Shown piece after piece: positions 1 to 9,434 of a DNA stretch of 64,000 bases (its first letter is position 1; each line of letters opens with the position of its first letter). The DNA is from Alphaproteobacteria bacterium 65-37 (GTDB taxonomy: Bacteria > Pseudomonadota > Alphaproteobacteria > Reyranellales > Reyranellaceae). Below the pieces are notes generated by a model. The model was not told the origin of the DNA, did no database searches, and saw nothing but the letters and a program-made list of their open reading frames with translations. Where the stretch lies: the NCBI GenBank assembly GCA_001897995.1, contig MKRV01000265.1:47804-111803 (forward strand). Reading direction: 5' to 3'. Made by a program: the position numbers and the translations under genes.

Positions 1-1
1 G

Positions 2-1318
2 GAAACGCGCCACCAGCGTCAGGTCGAGCACAAGGTGAAGGACGCGATGCGCAACGATCGCGCCCGCATCCAGATCGGCCGCATCTCCGCCTTCGGCCTG
101 CTCGAGATGTCCCGCCAGCGGCTGCGGCCCAGCCTGCTCGAGCACTCCACCGAGATCTGCCCGCACTGCGCCGGCACCGGCCGCGTCCGCTCGATCGAAT
201 CCGCCGCCCTGCATGCGCTGCGGGCCATCGAGGAGGAAGGCGTGCGTCGGCGCGCCAGCGAGATCGTGGTCAGCGTGCCGCCGAACGTGGCGCTCTACCT
301 GCTCAATCAGAAGCGCCACACCCTCACCGAAATCGAAAGCCGCTACAGCTTCCACGTCACCGTCGAAGCCGACGACGAGCTCCATGCCGCGGACTGCGAG
401 ATCGAGCGCGTGCGGTCGCGCCGCGACGATCGCGGCGAACAACGCCCGAACCAGGAAACGGCCCGCGCCACTTACGAAGAGGTCTCCGCCGAAGCGGCGC
501 AGGCCGATCAGGACGAAGAAACGGAAAGCCGTGCCGATGGCGAGGACCGCAGCGAAGAGCGCGGCTCCGACGAGGACGGCGGTCGCGGCCGCCGTCGGCG
601 CCGGCGGCGGCGGCGTAGCCGTCGCGACGGCGAGGGCGAAGGCGAAGAGACCGACCGGCCACGCCTTGCAGACGGAGAAGGCGCTGTCGAGGAGTCGCGT
701 GGCGAGGCGGCCAATGACAGCGACGACGCCGATGCACCGGAAGGCGACGCCGATCAGGTCGATGCCGATCAGGCCGACGGCGAAAGCAACGGCGAGGCGC
801 ATGCCGATGATCGCGGCGCCGACGATCGGGGTGACGAGCGCGGCGACCGCCGCCGTCGTCGCGGCCGCCGCGGCGGCCGCCGCCGCCGTCGCGAGAACGG
901 CGAAGGCGAGCCGGGCGACTTCCCCGCCCACGAAGAGCAGGTCGGGGAGCAGGTCGGGCAACAGGCCACCGAAGGCGACGACGTTCCGCGACAGAACGAA
1001 GCCCCGGCGGAGTTCACGTCGGCCACTGCGCCGCACGAAGAGACCCACTTCGACCACGCGCACTTTGAGCGGCCTCACATCGAACGGGCCCCTATCGATC
1101 ATGCCCCGGTGGAACACACGCCCTACGACCCGGGTCCGCCGGTAAACCTCGAAGCTGCGGAACCGCCGCCGCCGCCGCCTCCTCCGCCCCCGGCGATCGA
1201 GCCGGTCGCCGCCGCCGCCGTCGTTGCGATCGCGCCGCAACCGGAGCCGGCACCGCCAGCGGTACCGTCGATCGAGGCATCGCCGGAGAAGCCCAAGCGT
1301 GGCTGGTGGCGCCGCTGA
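2..1318 (+). CDS. rne: Ribonuclease E/G C-terminal part (5' truncated by window edge)
   Basis: RNDRARIQIGRISAFGLLEMSRQRLRPSLLEHSTEICPHCAGTGRVRS is the RNase E/G catalytic-core end with Zn-link CPHCAGTG; followed by Arg/acidic low-complexity tail and poly-Pro. Confidence 0.93.
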   Translation, partial: ETRHQRQVEHKVKDAMRNDRARIQIGRISAFGLLEMSRQRLRPSLLEHSTEICPHCAGTGRVRSIESAALHALRAIEEEGVRRRASEIVVSVPPNVALYLLNQKRHTLTEIESRYSFHVTVEADDELHAADCEIERVRSRRDDRGEQRPNQETARATYEEVSAEAAQADQDEETESRADGEDRSEERGSDEDGGRGRRRRRRRRRSRRDGEGEGEETDRPRLADGEGAVEESRGEAANDSDDADAPEGDADQVDADQADGESNGEAHADDRGADDRGDERGDRRRRRGRRGGRRRRRENGEGEPGDFPAHEEQVGEQVGQQATEGDDVPRQNEAPAEFTSATAPHEETHFDHAHFERPHIERAPIDHAPVEHTPYDPGPPVNLEAAEPPPPPPPPPPAIEPVAAAAVVAIAPQPEPAPPAVPSIEASPEKPKRGWWRR

Positions 1319-1396
1319 AGCGGCGCCATCGACAGAACGCCCGCACTGAGAAACGTCCCGCTGGAGTTGCCGGCATGAGGCGACGACAATCTTCGG

Positions 1397-2362
1397 ATGA
1401 TCGATCGTCGCCGTCTTCTCCTTGCCAGTGTGGCCGCATTGCCGTTCGGCAGCGCGGCGAAGGCCGATAATTTTCCCAGCGGACCATTCCGGATCCTCGT
1501 GCCTTTCGGCCCAGGGTCGGCAACCGACCAGAGCGCACGCAACATCGCCGAGGGGCTCAATCGTACGTTCGGTGTAGCCGCCGTCGTCGAAAACAAGCCC
1601 GGCGCCAACGGCGCGATCGCCGCCGAGGTTGCAGCGAAGGCCAAACCCGACGGGCAGACGATTTTCGTCTGCTCCAACACCGCGGCGGCTTCCAACGTCG
1701 CGATGATGAAGTCCCTGCCCTACGATCCGCTGAAGGATTTCGAGGCCGTCACTTTGATTGGCCGCGCACCCGTCTTCATGATCGTGAACGATAAGGTCGA
1801 GGCCCGTACTGCGGCGGAGTTCGTGGCGCTTTGCAAGCGCCAACCGGGCAAGATCAATTTCGGCTCGGGAAGCGCCTCGACACGCATCTCCGGTGAGCTC
1901 CTGAAGGCTAAGGCCGGCATCGACATGATGCACGTCCCGTACAAGAGCACACCCGCTGCGCTGCAGGACCTGATGGCTGGGCATGTGCAGATGTGTTTCG
2001 CCGATCCGGTGACCAGCCTGCCGCAGGTCAAGGCCGGCACTGTCCGCTGTCTCGGCGTCGGCAGCCGTGGACGCTACAAGCTCACCCCCGACATCCCGAC
2101 CTTGATCGAACAAGGCATCCCGGATTTCGAGTTGATGACCTGGACCGGCGTGTTGCTCCCCCGAGGTGTGCCGGCGCCCGTCCGGGCAAAGCTGCGCGAC
2201 GCCGTGCTCAAGACCATCACGGATCCGGTCTATGTCGAACGCCAGGCGCAGGGCGGCTCGGAAATCTCCCCGTCGAGCCCCGAGGAGATGCAGCAGATCA
2301 TGGTGGCCGAGATCGCGCTCTATCGGGAGATGATGCGGATTGCGGGGATCGAGCCGGAGTAG
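1397..2362 (+). CDS. Bug/TctC-family tripartite tricarboxylate transporter substrate-binding protein
   Basis: Signal peptide then PFRILVPFGPGSATDQSARNIAEGL...VVENKPGANGAIAAE, DPLKDFEAVTLIGRAP, typical Bug motifs. Confidence 0.9.
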   Translation: MIDRRRLLLASVAALPFGSAAKADNFPSGPFRILVPFGPGSATDQSARNIAEGLNRTFGVAAVVENKPGANGAIAAEVAAKAKPDGQTIFVCSNTAAASNVAMMKSLPYDPLKDFEAVTLIGRAPVFMIVNDKVEARTAAEFVALCKRQPGKINFGSGSASTRISGELLKAKAGIDMMHVPYKSTPAALQDLMAGHVQMCFADPVTSLPQVKAGTVRCLGVGSRGRYKLTPDIPTLIEQGIPDFELMTWTGVLLPRGVPAPVRAKLRDAVLKTITDPVYVERQAQGGSEISPSSPEEMQQIMVAEIALYREMMRIAGIEPE

Positions 2363-2532
2363 GCCCGGCGCGAAGGCGGTGCAGGAAAGAGCAAGCTGGG
2401 TCGTCCAGTTGAAGCCCGTTGCAAGCCCATACCGCCGGTTGCCGGTGGATTGCCTCTCCCGACAGGGCGTTCGCTCCAGAACGGATCAATCGCCCGCTGG
2501 CGGCGGGTTTTGTACCTGATAGGCAATAGCGC

Positions 2533-5500
2533 ATGACGACCGCTCCTCCGCCGTGCCATGCGTGGCCTGAGGTCGCCCGACTGGCGGCGCTGCGGCAGTA
2601 CGAAATTCTCGATACCCCGGCGGAAGCGACATTCGATGCCCTGGCCCGCCTCGCGGCCGGTATCTGCGGCACACCCATGGCGGCATTTGGCCTGGTGGAT
2701 CGCGAGCGCATTTGGTTCAAGGCAGAGGTCGGTCTCGGCATCACGGAGACGCCGCGCGCGTCCTCGTTCTGCGAGCGGACACTCGACGCTGGCGGGCTCC
2801 TGGTCGTGCGTGACGCCAGCCAGGATCCGTCGCTGCGCGATGATCCCCTGGTCGTCGGCCCCCAGCGCGTGCGGTTCTATGCCGGCATTCCCGTGCGCTG
2901 TGGGGACGGGTTGCCGATCGGTACCCTCTCGGTTTTCGACCATGGCCCGCGCACCCTCGAGCCCTTCCAGGCCGAAGCCTTGGCCGACCTCGCTCGACAG
3001 ATCACCGAGCTGCTGAAGCTTGCGCTGATCCGCCATGGACTTCGCGCAATGCGCGATCCTCCCGCGACGGGCGTGCTGACCGTGGACAGTAACCTCCGTC
3101 TGACCTTCATCAACAGCGGCGCTTCCCACCTACTGGCCGGTATTCGAGATACTCTTGCCGACACGACGCTTGCCGACGGCCTCTGCAAAGCGCTGTCGGG
3201 GGAGACCCTTCATCGCTTCGAAGTCTTCCACGAACCGGGCGACTGCTGGCTCGATGTCGCGGCCGAGCCGTCGGGCGACGGACTTACCGTTCAGATCGCC
3301 GATATCACTGACCGCAAACGCGAGGAATTGCTGCAGCGAACGACCGATCGGGTGCTGCGACTGATAGCACTCGGCGGTGCGCTGAATACGATCCTTCGCG
3401 CCTGTGCCCGATCCATCAGCGACGTCTCGCCTGGCCTGCGCGCCTCGATCCTGCTGGCCTCCGACGACAATGCCCGGCTGACCCTCGCCGCCGCCCCCTA
3501 TCTACCGCTGTCGTTCATATCGGCGCTCGACGGGCTCATCATCGGGCCGGAGTCCGCCTGCTGCGGTGTCGCCGCGCATCGCCGCGAGCTCACAGTCGCG
3601 TCCGATATCGGCACGAGCCCGCTTTGGGCATCTCTGTGCGACGTCGCAGAGCGTCACGGCCTTCGGGCCTGCTGGTCGCTTCCGCTTCGGCGTTCCGATG
3701 GTACCGTGGCGGCGACCTTTGCCGTGTATCGCGGAACGGCCAAGGGCCCCTCGGAAGCGGATCTCTCGCTGCTGGGCCATTTCGCCAAGCTTGCAGCGCT
3801 CGGCATCGAGCATGTTCGGCGGGAGGACGCGCTCCGCGAAAGCGAACGGCGCGCCCTGCAGCTTGCGGAGAATGTCGACGAGATCTTCTGGATCGCCAAC
3901 GTAGCCGACGGCCGCGTCCTCTACGTCAATGCCGCCTACGAAAAGATCACCGGCAGAAAGCGAGAGGATCTCTACCGCGACACGCACGCGTTGCTCGAGG
4001 CCGTGCATCCCGAGGATCGCGGCAAGGTCACGATAACGCCGACGCACTTTGTCGATGGCTCCCATCTCGACGAATACCGCATGCAACGGCCGGACGGCAC
4101 GGTGCGCTGGATCGAGGATCGCAGCTTCCCCGTCCATGACGGCGAGGGTCGCCTCATCAGGGTGGTCGGCGTCGCCAAGGACGTGACGGCTGCCAAGGAG
4201 GCCGAATTCAGGCTACGCGAAAGCGAAGAGCGTTTTCGTATCGTCGCGCAAACGACCACCGACGTCGTCTGGGACTGGAACCTGCGCGACGATACGATCC
4301 GTTGGAACGACGGGTTGAAGCTGCGTTTCGGCCACGAATTCGGGCCGGTGACGACATCGGCGATGTGGAGCGACCACATCCATATCGACGATCGGGAACG
4401 TGTCGTTGCCGGGATCCATGCCGTCATCGACGGCAAGACCAACGACTGGCAGGACGAGTATCGCTTCACGTGCGGCGACGGCTCCTCGGCGACGGTGATC
4501 GACCGCGGACGCGTCATTCGCGACGACGCCGGCCTGCCGCTGCGCATGGTCGGTGCGATGATCGACATCACCCAGCAGCGGCACCTCGAGGAACAGCTTC
4601 AGCAGTCGCAGCGGCTCGATGCAATCGGCAAGCTGACCGGCGGTGTCGCGCACGATTTCAACAACATCCTGATGATCATTGCCGCCAACGTCGAAGCCAT
4701 GCAGGAAGAGGTCGTCGACCGTGCCGCGGCCGAGCGCCTGGAACGCATCGGCGATGCCGCCCGTCGTGCCGCCGATCTCACCCGGCAGTTGCTCGCTTTC
4801 TCGCGTCGCCAGACGCTACGGCCGCAGATCACCGACCTGAACGAACTGATCTCCGTCACCGGCAGTCTCCTGCATCGCGCGCTCGGCGGCGAGATCGACA
4901 TCGACCTGAGACTGGCCGAGGGATTGGGCCGCACCAGCATCGATCGCAGCCAGTTCGAGACCGCGCTGGTCAATCTCTGCATCAATGCCCGTGACGCCAT
5001 GCCGGCCGGCGGACGCCTGGTGATCAAGACCGGCAATGTCACCCTCCCACAAGCAGAAGGCGAGATTGCCGCCGGCGACTATGTGATGCTGAGCGTGATC
5101 GACAGCGGCATCGGCATGGCCGCCGAGGTCGCATCGCGCGCCTTCGACCCCTTCTTCACCACCAAGGATGTCGGCAAAGGCAGTGGCCTCGGCCTCTCGA
5201 TGGTGCACGGCTTCGTCCATCAATCGAAAGGCCATGTCGATATCGAGTCGCAGGTCGGCTGGGGCACGACGGTCCGCATCTACTTCCCGCGTGTCGAGGG
5301 CGAGCCGGACAAGCTCGCAACCCTCGTCCAGGCCGCCCCCCGTGGCCGGGAACGCATCCTTTTGGTCGAAGACAACGAAGAGGTGCGCGAGCACGTCTCG
5401 GCGATGCTCTCCGGCCTTGGCTACGACGTTCTCTGTGCCTCAGGCGGCCAGGAAGCCCTGGAGCTGCTGGACCGTGCGGGCGAGATCGACCTTCTGTTCA

Positions 5501-5784
5501 CCGACGTAATGATGCCGGGCGGCATGAACGGCCGGGAAGTCGCGGTGGCCGCCCGCCGCACGCGGCCCGGTCTCAAGGTGCTGTTCACGTCCGGCTATGC
5601 CGAGGGCGCGTTGCAGCGCGACGGGCGGCTCGAACCGGGCGTGCTGCTGCTGGCCAAGCCGTTCCGCAAACGCGACCTCGCCCAGAAGGTCCGCGAGGCG
5701 CTGGCGACAGCCTCTCCTCAAACAGGCCTCCCCGCGCCAAGCCAGGAACCCGACGGGCGATCGCCGGCTGGCCAACCGGTGTGA
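2533..5784 (+). CDS. GAF/PAS hybrid sensor histidine kinase with C-terminal receiver domain
   Basis: GAF-like N-term, PAS/PAC repeats (YVNAAYEKITGRKRED), H-box GGVAHDFNNILMII, ATPase GSGLGLSMVHGFVHQSKGHV, receiver LLVEDNEEVREHV...DLLFTDVMMPGGMNG. Confidence 0.93.
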   Translation: MTTAPPPCHAWPEVARLAALRQYEILDTPAEATFDALARLAAGICGTPMAAFGLVDRERIWFKAEVGLGITETPRASSFCERTLDAGGLLVVRDASQDPSLRDDPLVVGPQRVRFYAGIPVRCGDGLPIGTLSVFDHGPRTLEPFQAEALADLARQITELLKLALIRHGLRAMRDPPATGVLTVDSNLRLTFINSGASHLLAGIRDTLADTTLADGLCKALSGETLHRFEVFHEPGDCWLDVAAEPSGDGLTVQIADITDRKREELLQRTTDRVLRLIALGGALNTILRACARSISDVSPGLRASILLASDDNARLTLAAAPYLPLSFISALDGLIIGPESACCGVAAHRRELTVASDIGTSPLWASLCDVAERHGLRACWSLPLRRSDGTVAATFAVYRGTAKGPSEADLSLLGHFAKLAALGIEHVRREDALRESERRALQLAENVDEIFWIANVADGRVLYVNAAYEKITGRKREDLYRDTHALLEAVHPEDRGKVTITPTHFVDGSHLDEYRMQRPDGTVRWIEDRSFPVHDGEGRLIRVVGVAKDVTAAKEAEFRLRESEERFRIVAQTTTDVVWDWNLRDDTIRWNDGLKLRFGHEFGPVTTSAMWSDHIHIDDRERVVAGIHAVIDGKTNDWQDEYRFTCGDGSSATVIDRGRVIRDDAGLPLRMVGAMIDITQQRHLEEQLQQSQRLDAIGKLTGGVAHDFNNILMIIAANVEAMQEEVVDRAAAERLERIGDAARRAADLTRQLLAFSRRQTLRPQITDLNELISVTGSLLHRALGGEIDIDLRLAEGLGRTSIDRSQFETALVNLCINARDAMPAGGRLVIKTGNVTLPQAEGEIAAGDYVMLSVIDSGIGMAAEVASRAFDPFFTTKDVGKGSGLGLSMVHGFVHQSKGHVDIESQVGWGTTVRIYFPRVEGEPDKLATLVQAAPRGRERILLVEDNEEVREHVSAMLSGLGYDVLCASGGQEALELLDRAGEIDLLFTDVMMPGGMNGREVAVAARRTRPGLKVLFTSGYAEGALQRDGRLEPGVLLLAKPFRKRDLAQKVREALATASPQTGLPAPSQEPDGRSPAGQPV

Positions 5785-5788
5785 TAGG

Positions 5789-5812
5789 CGTTATATCTTT
5801 ATGAGAATAACG
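5789..5812. promoter_or_regulatory. Candidate ModE-type operator (box 1), upstream of ArsR-like gene
   Basis: CGTTATATCTTTATGAGAATAACG, 24-bp interrupted palindrome (CGTTAT...ATAACG) 23 bp before the ORF at 5836. Confidence 0.65.
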
Positions 5813-5835
5813 ATCGGCCGTTCCTCGAGGCGACA

Positions 5836-6117
5836 TTGGATATCGCGACCGCCGCCGGACATTTGCAGGCACTTGGAAACCCAACCCGCCTGAGGATCTA
5901 CGAGATCCTGCTCCGCGCTGGAGAAGACGGCCTGACGGTCGGCCGCGTGCAGTCGATCCTGAAGATAAATGCGTCGACCCTCTCGCATCACCTCAAGACA
6001 TTGATCGCCGTCGGCCTCGTCACGCAGACACGCGATGCCACCAAGCTGATCTGTCGCGTCAACAACGAGGCCATGCAGGGCCTCCTCCATCGTCTGACGC
6101 GGCGGTTGGCCGCCTGA
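5836..6117 (+). CDS. ArsR-family winged-helix transcriptional regulator (TTG start)
   Basis: HLQALGNPTRLRIYEILLRAGEDGLTVGRVQSIL..STLSHHLKTLIAVGLV typical ArsR HTH; GAGG upstream of TTG. Confidence 0.85.
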   Translation: MDIATAAGHLQALGNPTRLRIYEILLRAGEDGLTVGRVQSILKINASTLSHHLKTLIAVGLVTQTRDATKLICRVNNEAMQGLLHRLTRRLAA

Positions 6118-6130
6118 AGCGGCTCCCGCT

Positions 6131-6544
6131 CTAATTGGCGACGGGAGCGCCCACCGCCGAAGCCCCCGTCAGTGTAAGGATGGTGCGACCCATTTCGGCC
6201 AGCGAGCTGCGCGGCAAGGAAAAGGACAGGATCGCGGCGCCGACCTCGATTGTCAGCACGCCTTGGGTCTCGTTCTCGACGCCCAGCGAGACGCCATGCA
6301 AAGGCAGCGGTTGGGTCTGGAAGGTTTCGCTGAAAGCGGCGAACCGCCCGTTGACCGCCGCTTTGCCGCCCAGCATCAGCAACAGCGTCACGAAATGCTG
6401 CAGGTCGACCGTCGGGAAGGACAGATCTATCGGCCCGTCCCCTTCCGTTTCGACGCGGAGAAGCACGGCACTGCCATCGGCAGTGACGTCGCCCGTGACA
6501 TAGGAAACCTGCCGCAACTCGCGAATCCCGACGGTTTTCGGCAT
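6131..6544 (-). CDS. Uncharacterised protein, member 1 of a local three-paralogue family
   Basis: ORF with start chosen at MPKTVGIREL; resembles the proteins at 13096 and 13487 (VLLRVE..IDLSFPTVDLQHFVTLLLMLGG ... LTIEVGAAILSFSLP). Confidence 0.7.
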   Translation of the reverse strand: MPKTVGIRELRQVSYVTGDVTADGSAVLLRVETEGDGPIDLSFPTVDLQHFVTLLLMLGGKAAVNGRFAAFSETFQTQPLPLHGVSLGVENETQGVLTIEVGAAILSFSLPRSSLAEMGRTILTLTGASAVGAPVAN

Positions 6545-6573
6545 CGATGCGCCTCGATCTGCTGGTTTTCCAA

Positions 6574-6597
6574 CGTTATATCCATATATATACAACG
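6574..6597. promoter_or_regulatory. Candidate ModE-type operator (box 2), between divergent genes
   Basis: CGTTATATCCATATATATACAACG; extended CAACGTT...AACGTTG arms span 6571-6600. Confidence 0.7.
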
Positions 6598-6633
6598 TTG
6601 AAGCAGAACCGCACCAGCTTTCCCGGAGGACCC

Positions 6634-8064
6634 ATGGCACACGAAAAACAGTTCTATATCGATGGCAGCTGGGTCGATCCGGTGGCACCGGCCTTTCTCG
6701 ACGTCATAGATCCCTCGACCGAAGAAGCTTACACGCAGATCGCGATCGGCGGTTCCGCCGACGTGGATCGCGCCGTCGCGGCTGCCCGCCGTGCCTTCGC
6801 CTCCTACGCCCGCACCTCGCGCAAGGAGCGGCTGGACCTGCTCCGCGCCGTCCTGGCGGAATACAACAAGCGGCGCAGCGACGTGGGCGACGCGATCTCC
6901 CGCGAGATGGGCGCCCCACTGCAGTTCGCCCGCGACATCCAGGCCGGCCGCGGCACGGCCCATCTCGAACGCATGATCTCGGTCCTCGAAACCTATCCGT
7001 TCGAGGCGGTCGAGGGCACGACCCTGATCGCTCGTGAGCCGATTGGCGTCTGCGGACTGATCACGCCCTGGAACTGGCCGACCAACCAGATCGCCTGCAA
7101 GGTCCTCCCTGCCCTGGCCGCCGGTTGCACCATGGTGCTGAAGCCGTCCGAGGAAGCGCCGATCGACGCCGTCATCTGGACCGAGATCATGCATGCCGCC
7201 GGCGTGCCCAAGGGCGTCTACAACATGATCCAGGGCACCGGTGCGGCGGTCGGCGAGGCCATGTCCTCCCACCCCGACATCGACATGATGTCCTTTACAG
7301 GCTCGACCCGGGCCGGCATCCGCGTGGCGCAGGCCGCCGCGCAGACGGTGAAGCGCGTCGCCCAGGAGCTGGGCGGCAAGTCGGCCAACATCCTGCTGCC
7401 GGACGTCGATTTCCAGACCGCCGTCACCAAGGGCATCAACAGCATGATGGTGAATTCGGGCCAGTCCTGCACCGCGCCCAGCCGCATGTTCGTGCCGCAG
7501 GACCGCCATGAGGAAGTGAAGAAGATCGCCAAGGCGGCGGCCGAGCGGTTCGTGGTCGGTGATCCACGCAATCCGGAGACCAGGCTGGGCCCGGTCGTGA
7601 ACAGCGCGCAGTTCGAGAAGATCCAGAAGCTGATCCAGGCCGGCATCGACGAAGGCGCCGAACTGGTGACGGGCGGTCCCGGTCGCCCTGAGCATCTGAA
7701 CAGAGGCTTCTACGTGCGGCCGACCGTGTTCGCCAACGTCACCAACGACATGACGATCGCCCGCGAGGAGATCTTCGGGCCGGTGATCACGATCCTGCCC
7801 TACAAGAGCGAAGAGGAAGTCATCCGCCTCGCCAACGATACGATCTACGGGCTTGCCGCCTATGTGCAAGGATCGGACCTCGACCGGGCCCGCAAGGTCG
7901 CCTCGCAGATGCGCGCCGGCAACGTCCACCTGAACTATCCGCTGGGCGACACCGCCGCGCCGTTCGGCGGCTACAAGCAGTCGGGCAACGGCCGCGAATA
8001 CGGCAAGTGGGGTCTCGAGGAGTTCCTCGAGACCAAGGCTGTGATCGGCTATCAGGCCGCCTGA
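6634..8064 (+). CDS. NAD(P)-dependent aldehyde dehydrogenase
   Basis: ITPWNWPTNQIACKVLPALAAGCTMVLKPSE, FTGSTRAG, VAQELGGKSANI, NSGQSCTAPSR catalytic Cys; GGAGG RBS before ATG 6634. Confidence 0.95.
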   Translation: MAHEKQFYIDGSWVDPVAPAFLDVIDPSTEEAYTQIAIGGSADVDRAVAAARRAFASYARTSRKERLDLLRAVLAEYNKRRSDVGDAISREMGAPLQFARDIQAGRGTAHLERMISVLETYPFEAVEGTTLIAREPIGVCGLITPWNWPTNQIACKVLPALAAGCTMVLKPSEEAPIDAVIWTEIMHAAGVPKGVYNMIQGTGAAVGEAMSSHPDIDMMSFTGSTRAGIRVAQAAAQTVKRVAQELGGKSANILLPDVDFQTAVTKGINSMMVNSGQSCTAPSRMFVPQDRHEEVKKIAKAAAERFVVGDPRNPETRLGPVVNSAQFEKIQKLIQAGIDEGAELVTGGPGRPEHLNRGFYVRPTVFANVTNDMTIAREEIFGPVITILPYKSEEEVIRLANDTIYGLAAYVQGSDLDRARKVASQMRAGNVHLNYPLGDTAAPFGGYKQSGNGREYGKWGLEEFLETKAVIGYQAA

Positions 8065-8099
8065 CGGTCTCGCCGCATCGACGACTGGCTGGCTCGGTC

Positions 8100-9281
8100 C
8101 TACTTGACCGGGCCAGCCTGCCAGGCCGCCAGCACGCGCAACGAATCGATGATGTGATAGAACGAGCTCGCCGGCGCGGGCTCGTCGATCCAGGTCCCCT
8201 CGCCGGTCAGCTTGTCGCGCCACAGGCCGGCCACCGGCATCTCGAAGAAGCGGAGCAGCGAACGGGCGCCCGCCGCCGCATCGGCGACATAGGCCTGCCG
8301 TACCGCTTCGTCCTTCTCCGATCGCGCCAGGATGATCGCGGCCTTCAGCCATTCGGCCTGCGCCCAGAGCCGCGCCTTGGAGTCGTTCACCGCCATCTCG
8401 TCGGTCAGCTCGAAAAGCGCGACGCCGCGTGTCGTGTCGATGCCGTGATCCGCGCCGATGCGATACAGACGGCGGGCGACCTTGCGCACGTCCTCGCGAC
8501 CGCGCTTCAGCGCCCAGCGCTCGAGCAGGCCCGCCCATTCGAACTGATGCCCCGGCCAGACCAGAGCCCCCATCGCACCGGCGGCCGGTGCCCAGGTGGC
8601 ATCGAAGTATTCCAGGAGGATGCCGCGGTCGCGGGTGATGAAACGGGCCAGGCATAGTTCCGCCACTTCGTCGGCCAGGCGCGCCCAATGTGGATCGGAA
8701 GACACCTCCTCCCAAGCCATCGCCGCCTCGAAGAGATGCATGTGCGGATCGGATTGATAGACCGCATCATCGACAAAGCCGGTGAAGCCGCCCGCCTGCC
8801 CGCGCCGTTCGGCGAGCAGCCGCTCGTGCAGCTGGTTCGCGATCGGCACCAGCTCGGGCGCCTGCTTCTTGGCCCCGTGCGCCGTCGCCATGGCCAGCAG
8901 GGCAAATGCCTGCTCGTAGAGATAGGGTGCGACGGGGAATGGCTTACCGTCGACGGCGAGGCCGTTGCTGAAGAAACCATCGGGCCGACGGTAACGCCCC
9001 AGGAAGTAATCCAGGCCATGTTGCATGGCCTGCTGCGACGGACCGGCCCAGCCCAGATCGCGCGCGACAGCATAGGTGAAGATCTGCCGAGCCTGCACCC
9101 GCGCCCGACGATCGGCGACGACCGGCTGGCCGGCGTGATCGAGCGCTTCGTGGAAACCGCCCCCCGCTTTGTCTGCGCCGACATCCCACCAGATCGGCAG
9201 CGCGTCCTTCATCAGCCAGTTGAGGAGGCGCTCCCGGAGGAGGCTGAGATCACCATCGACGTCGTTCATTCGCCCATCCAT
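8100..9281 (-). CDS. AGE-family epimerase/isomerase (N-acylglucosamine 2-epimerase-like)
   Basis: LPIWWDVGADKAGGGFHEALDHAGQPVVADRRARVQARQIFTYAVARDLGW; AGE-type alpha/alpha barrel motifs. Confidence 0.85.
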   Translation of the reverse strand: MDGRMNDVDGDLSLLRERLLNWLMKDALPIWWDVGADKAGGGFHEALDHAGQPVVADRRARVQARQIFTYAVARDLGWAGPSQQAMQHGLDYFLGRYRRPDGFFSNGLAVDGKPFPVAPYLYEQAFALLAMATAHGAKKQAPELVPIANQLHERLLAERRGQAGGFTGFVDDAVYQSDPHMHLFEAAMAWEEVSSDPHWARLADEVAELCLARFITRDRGILLEYFDATWAPAAGAMGALVWPGHQFEWAGLLERWALKRGREDVRKVARRLYRIGADHGIDTTRGVALFELTDEMAVNDSKARLWAQAEWLKAAIILARSEKDEAVRQAYVADAAAGARSLLRFFEMPVAGLWRDKLTGEGTWIDEPAPASSFYHIIDSLRVLAAWQAGPVK

Positions 9282-9434
9282 TTGCAGCCCAATGCTGCCA
9301 GCAGGACGGACTATGCCTCATGCCGATGACGATTGCAGGTTCGTGCTGCGCGTGATTTCACCACTGCTGCATGCTGCCTGCCGATTGGCAAGGGCGGGTG
9401 CCGCCCTCGCCTGTCGATCCTGAACCTGCCGCCT

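Noticed and set aside
550-1200. Arg-rich and poly-Pro repeats as mobile/repeat element
   Set aside because: In frame within the RNase E C-terminal disordered tail, where such low complexity is usual.
6427-8715. 762-aa minus-strand ORF opposite the aldehyde dehydrogenase
   Set aside because: Antisense open frame typical of high-GC coding DNA; opposite strand has a clear ALDH and the ORF has low-complexity Arg/Gly/His-rich composition.
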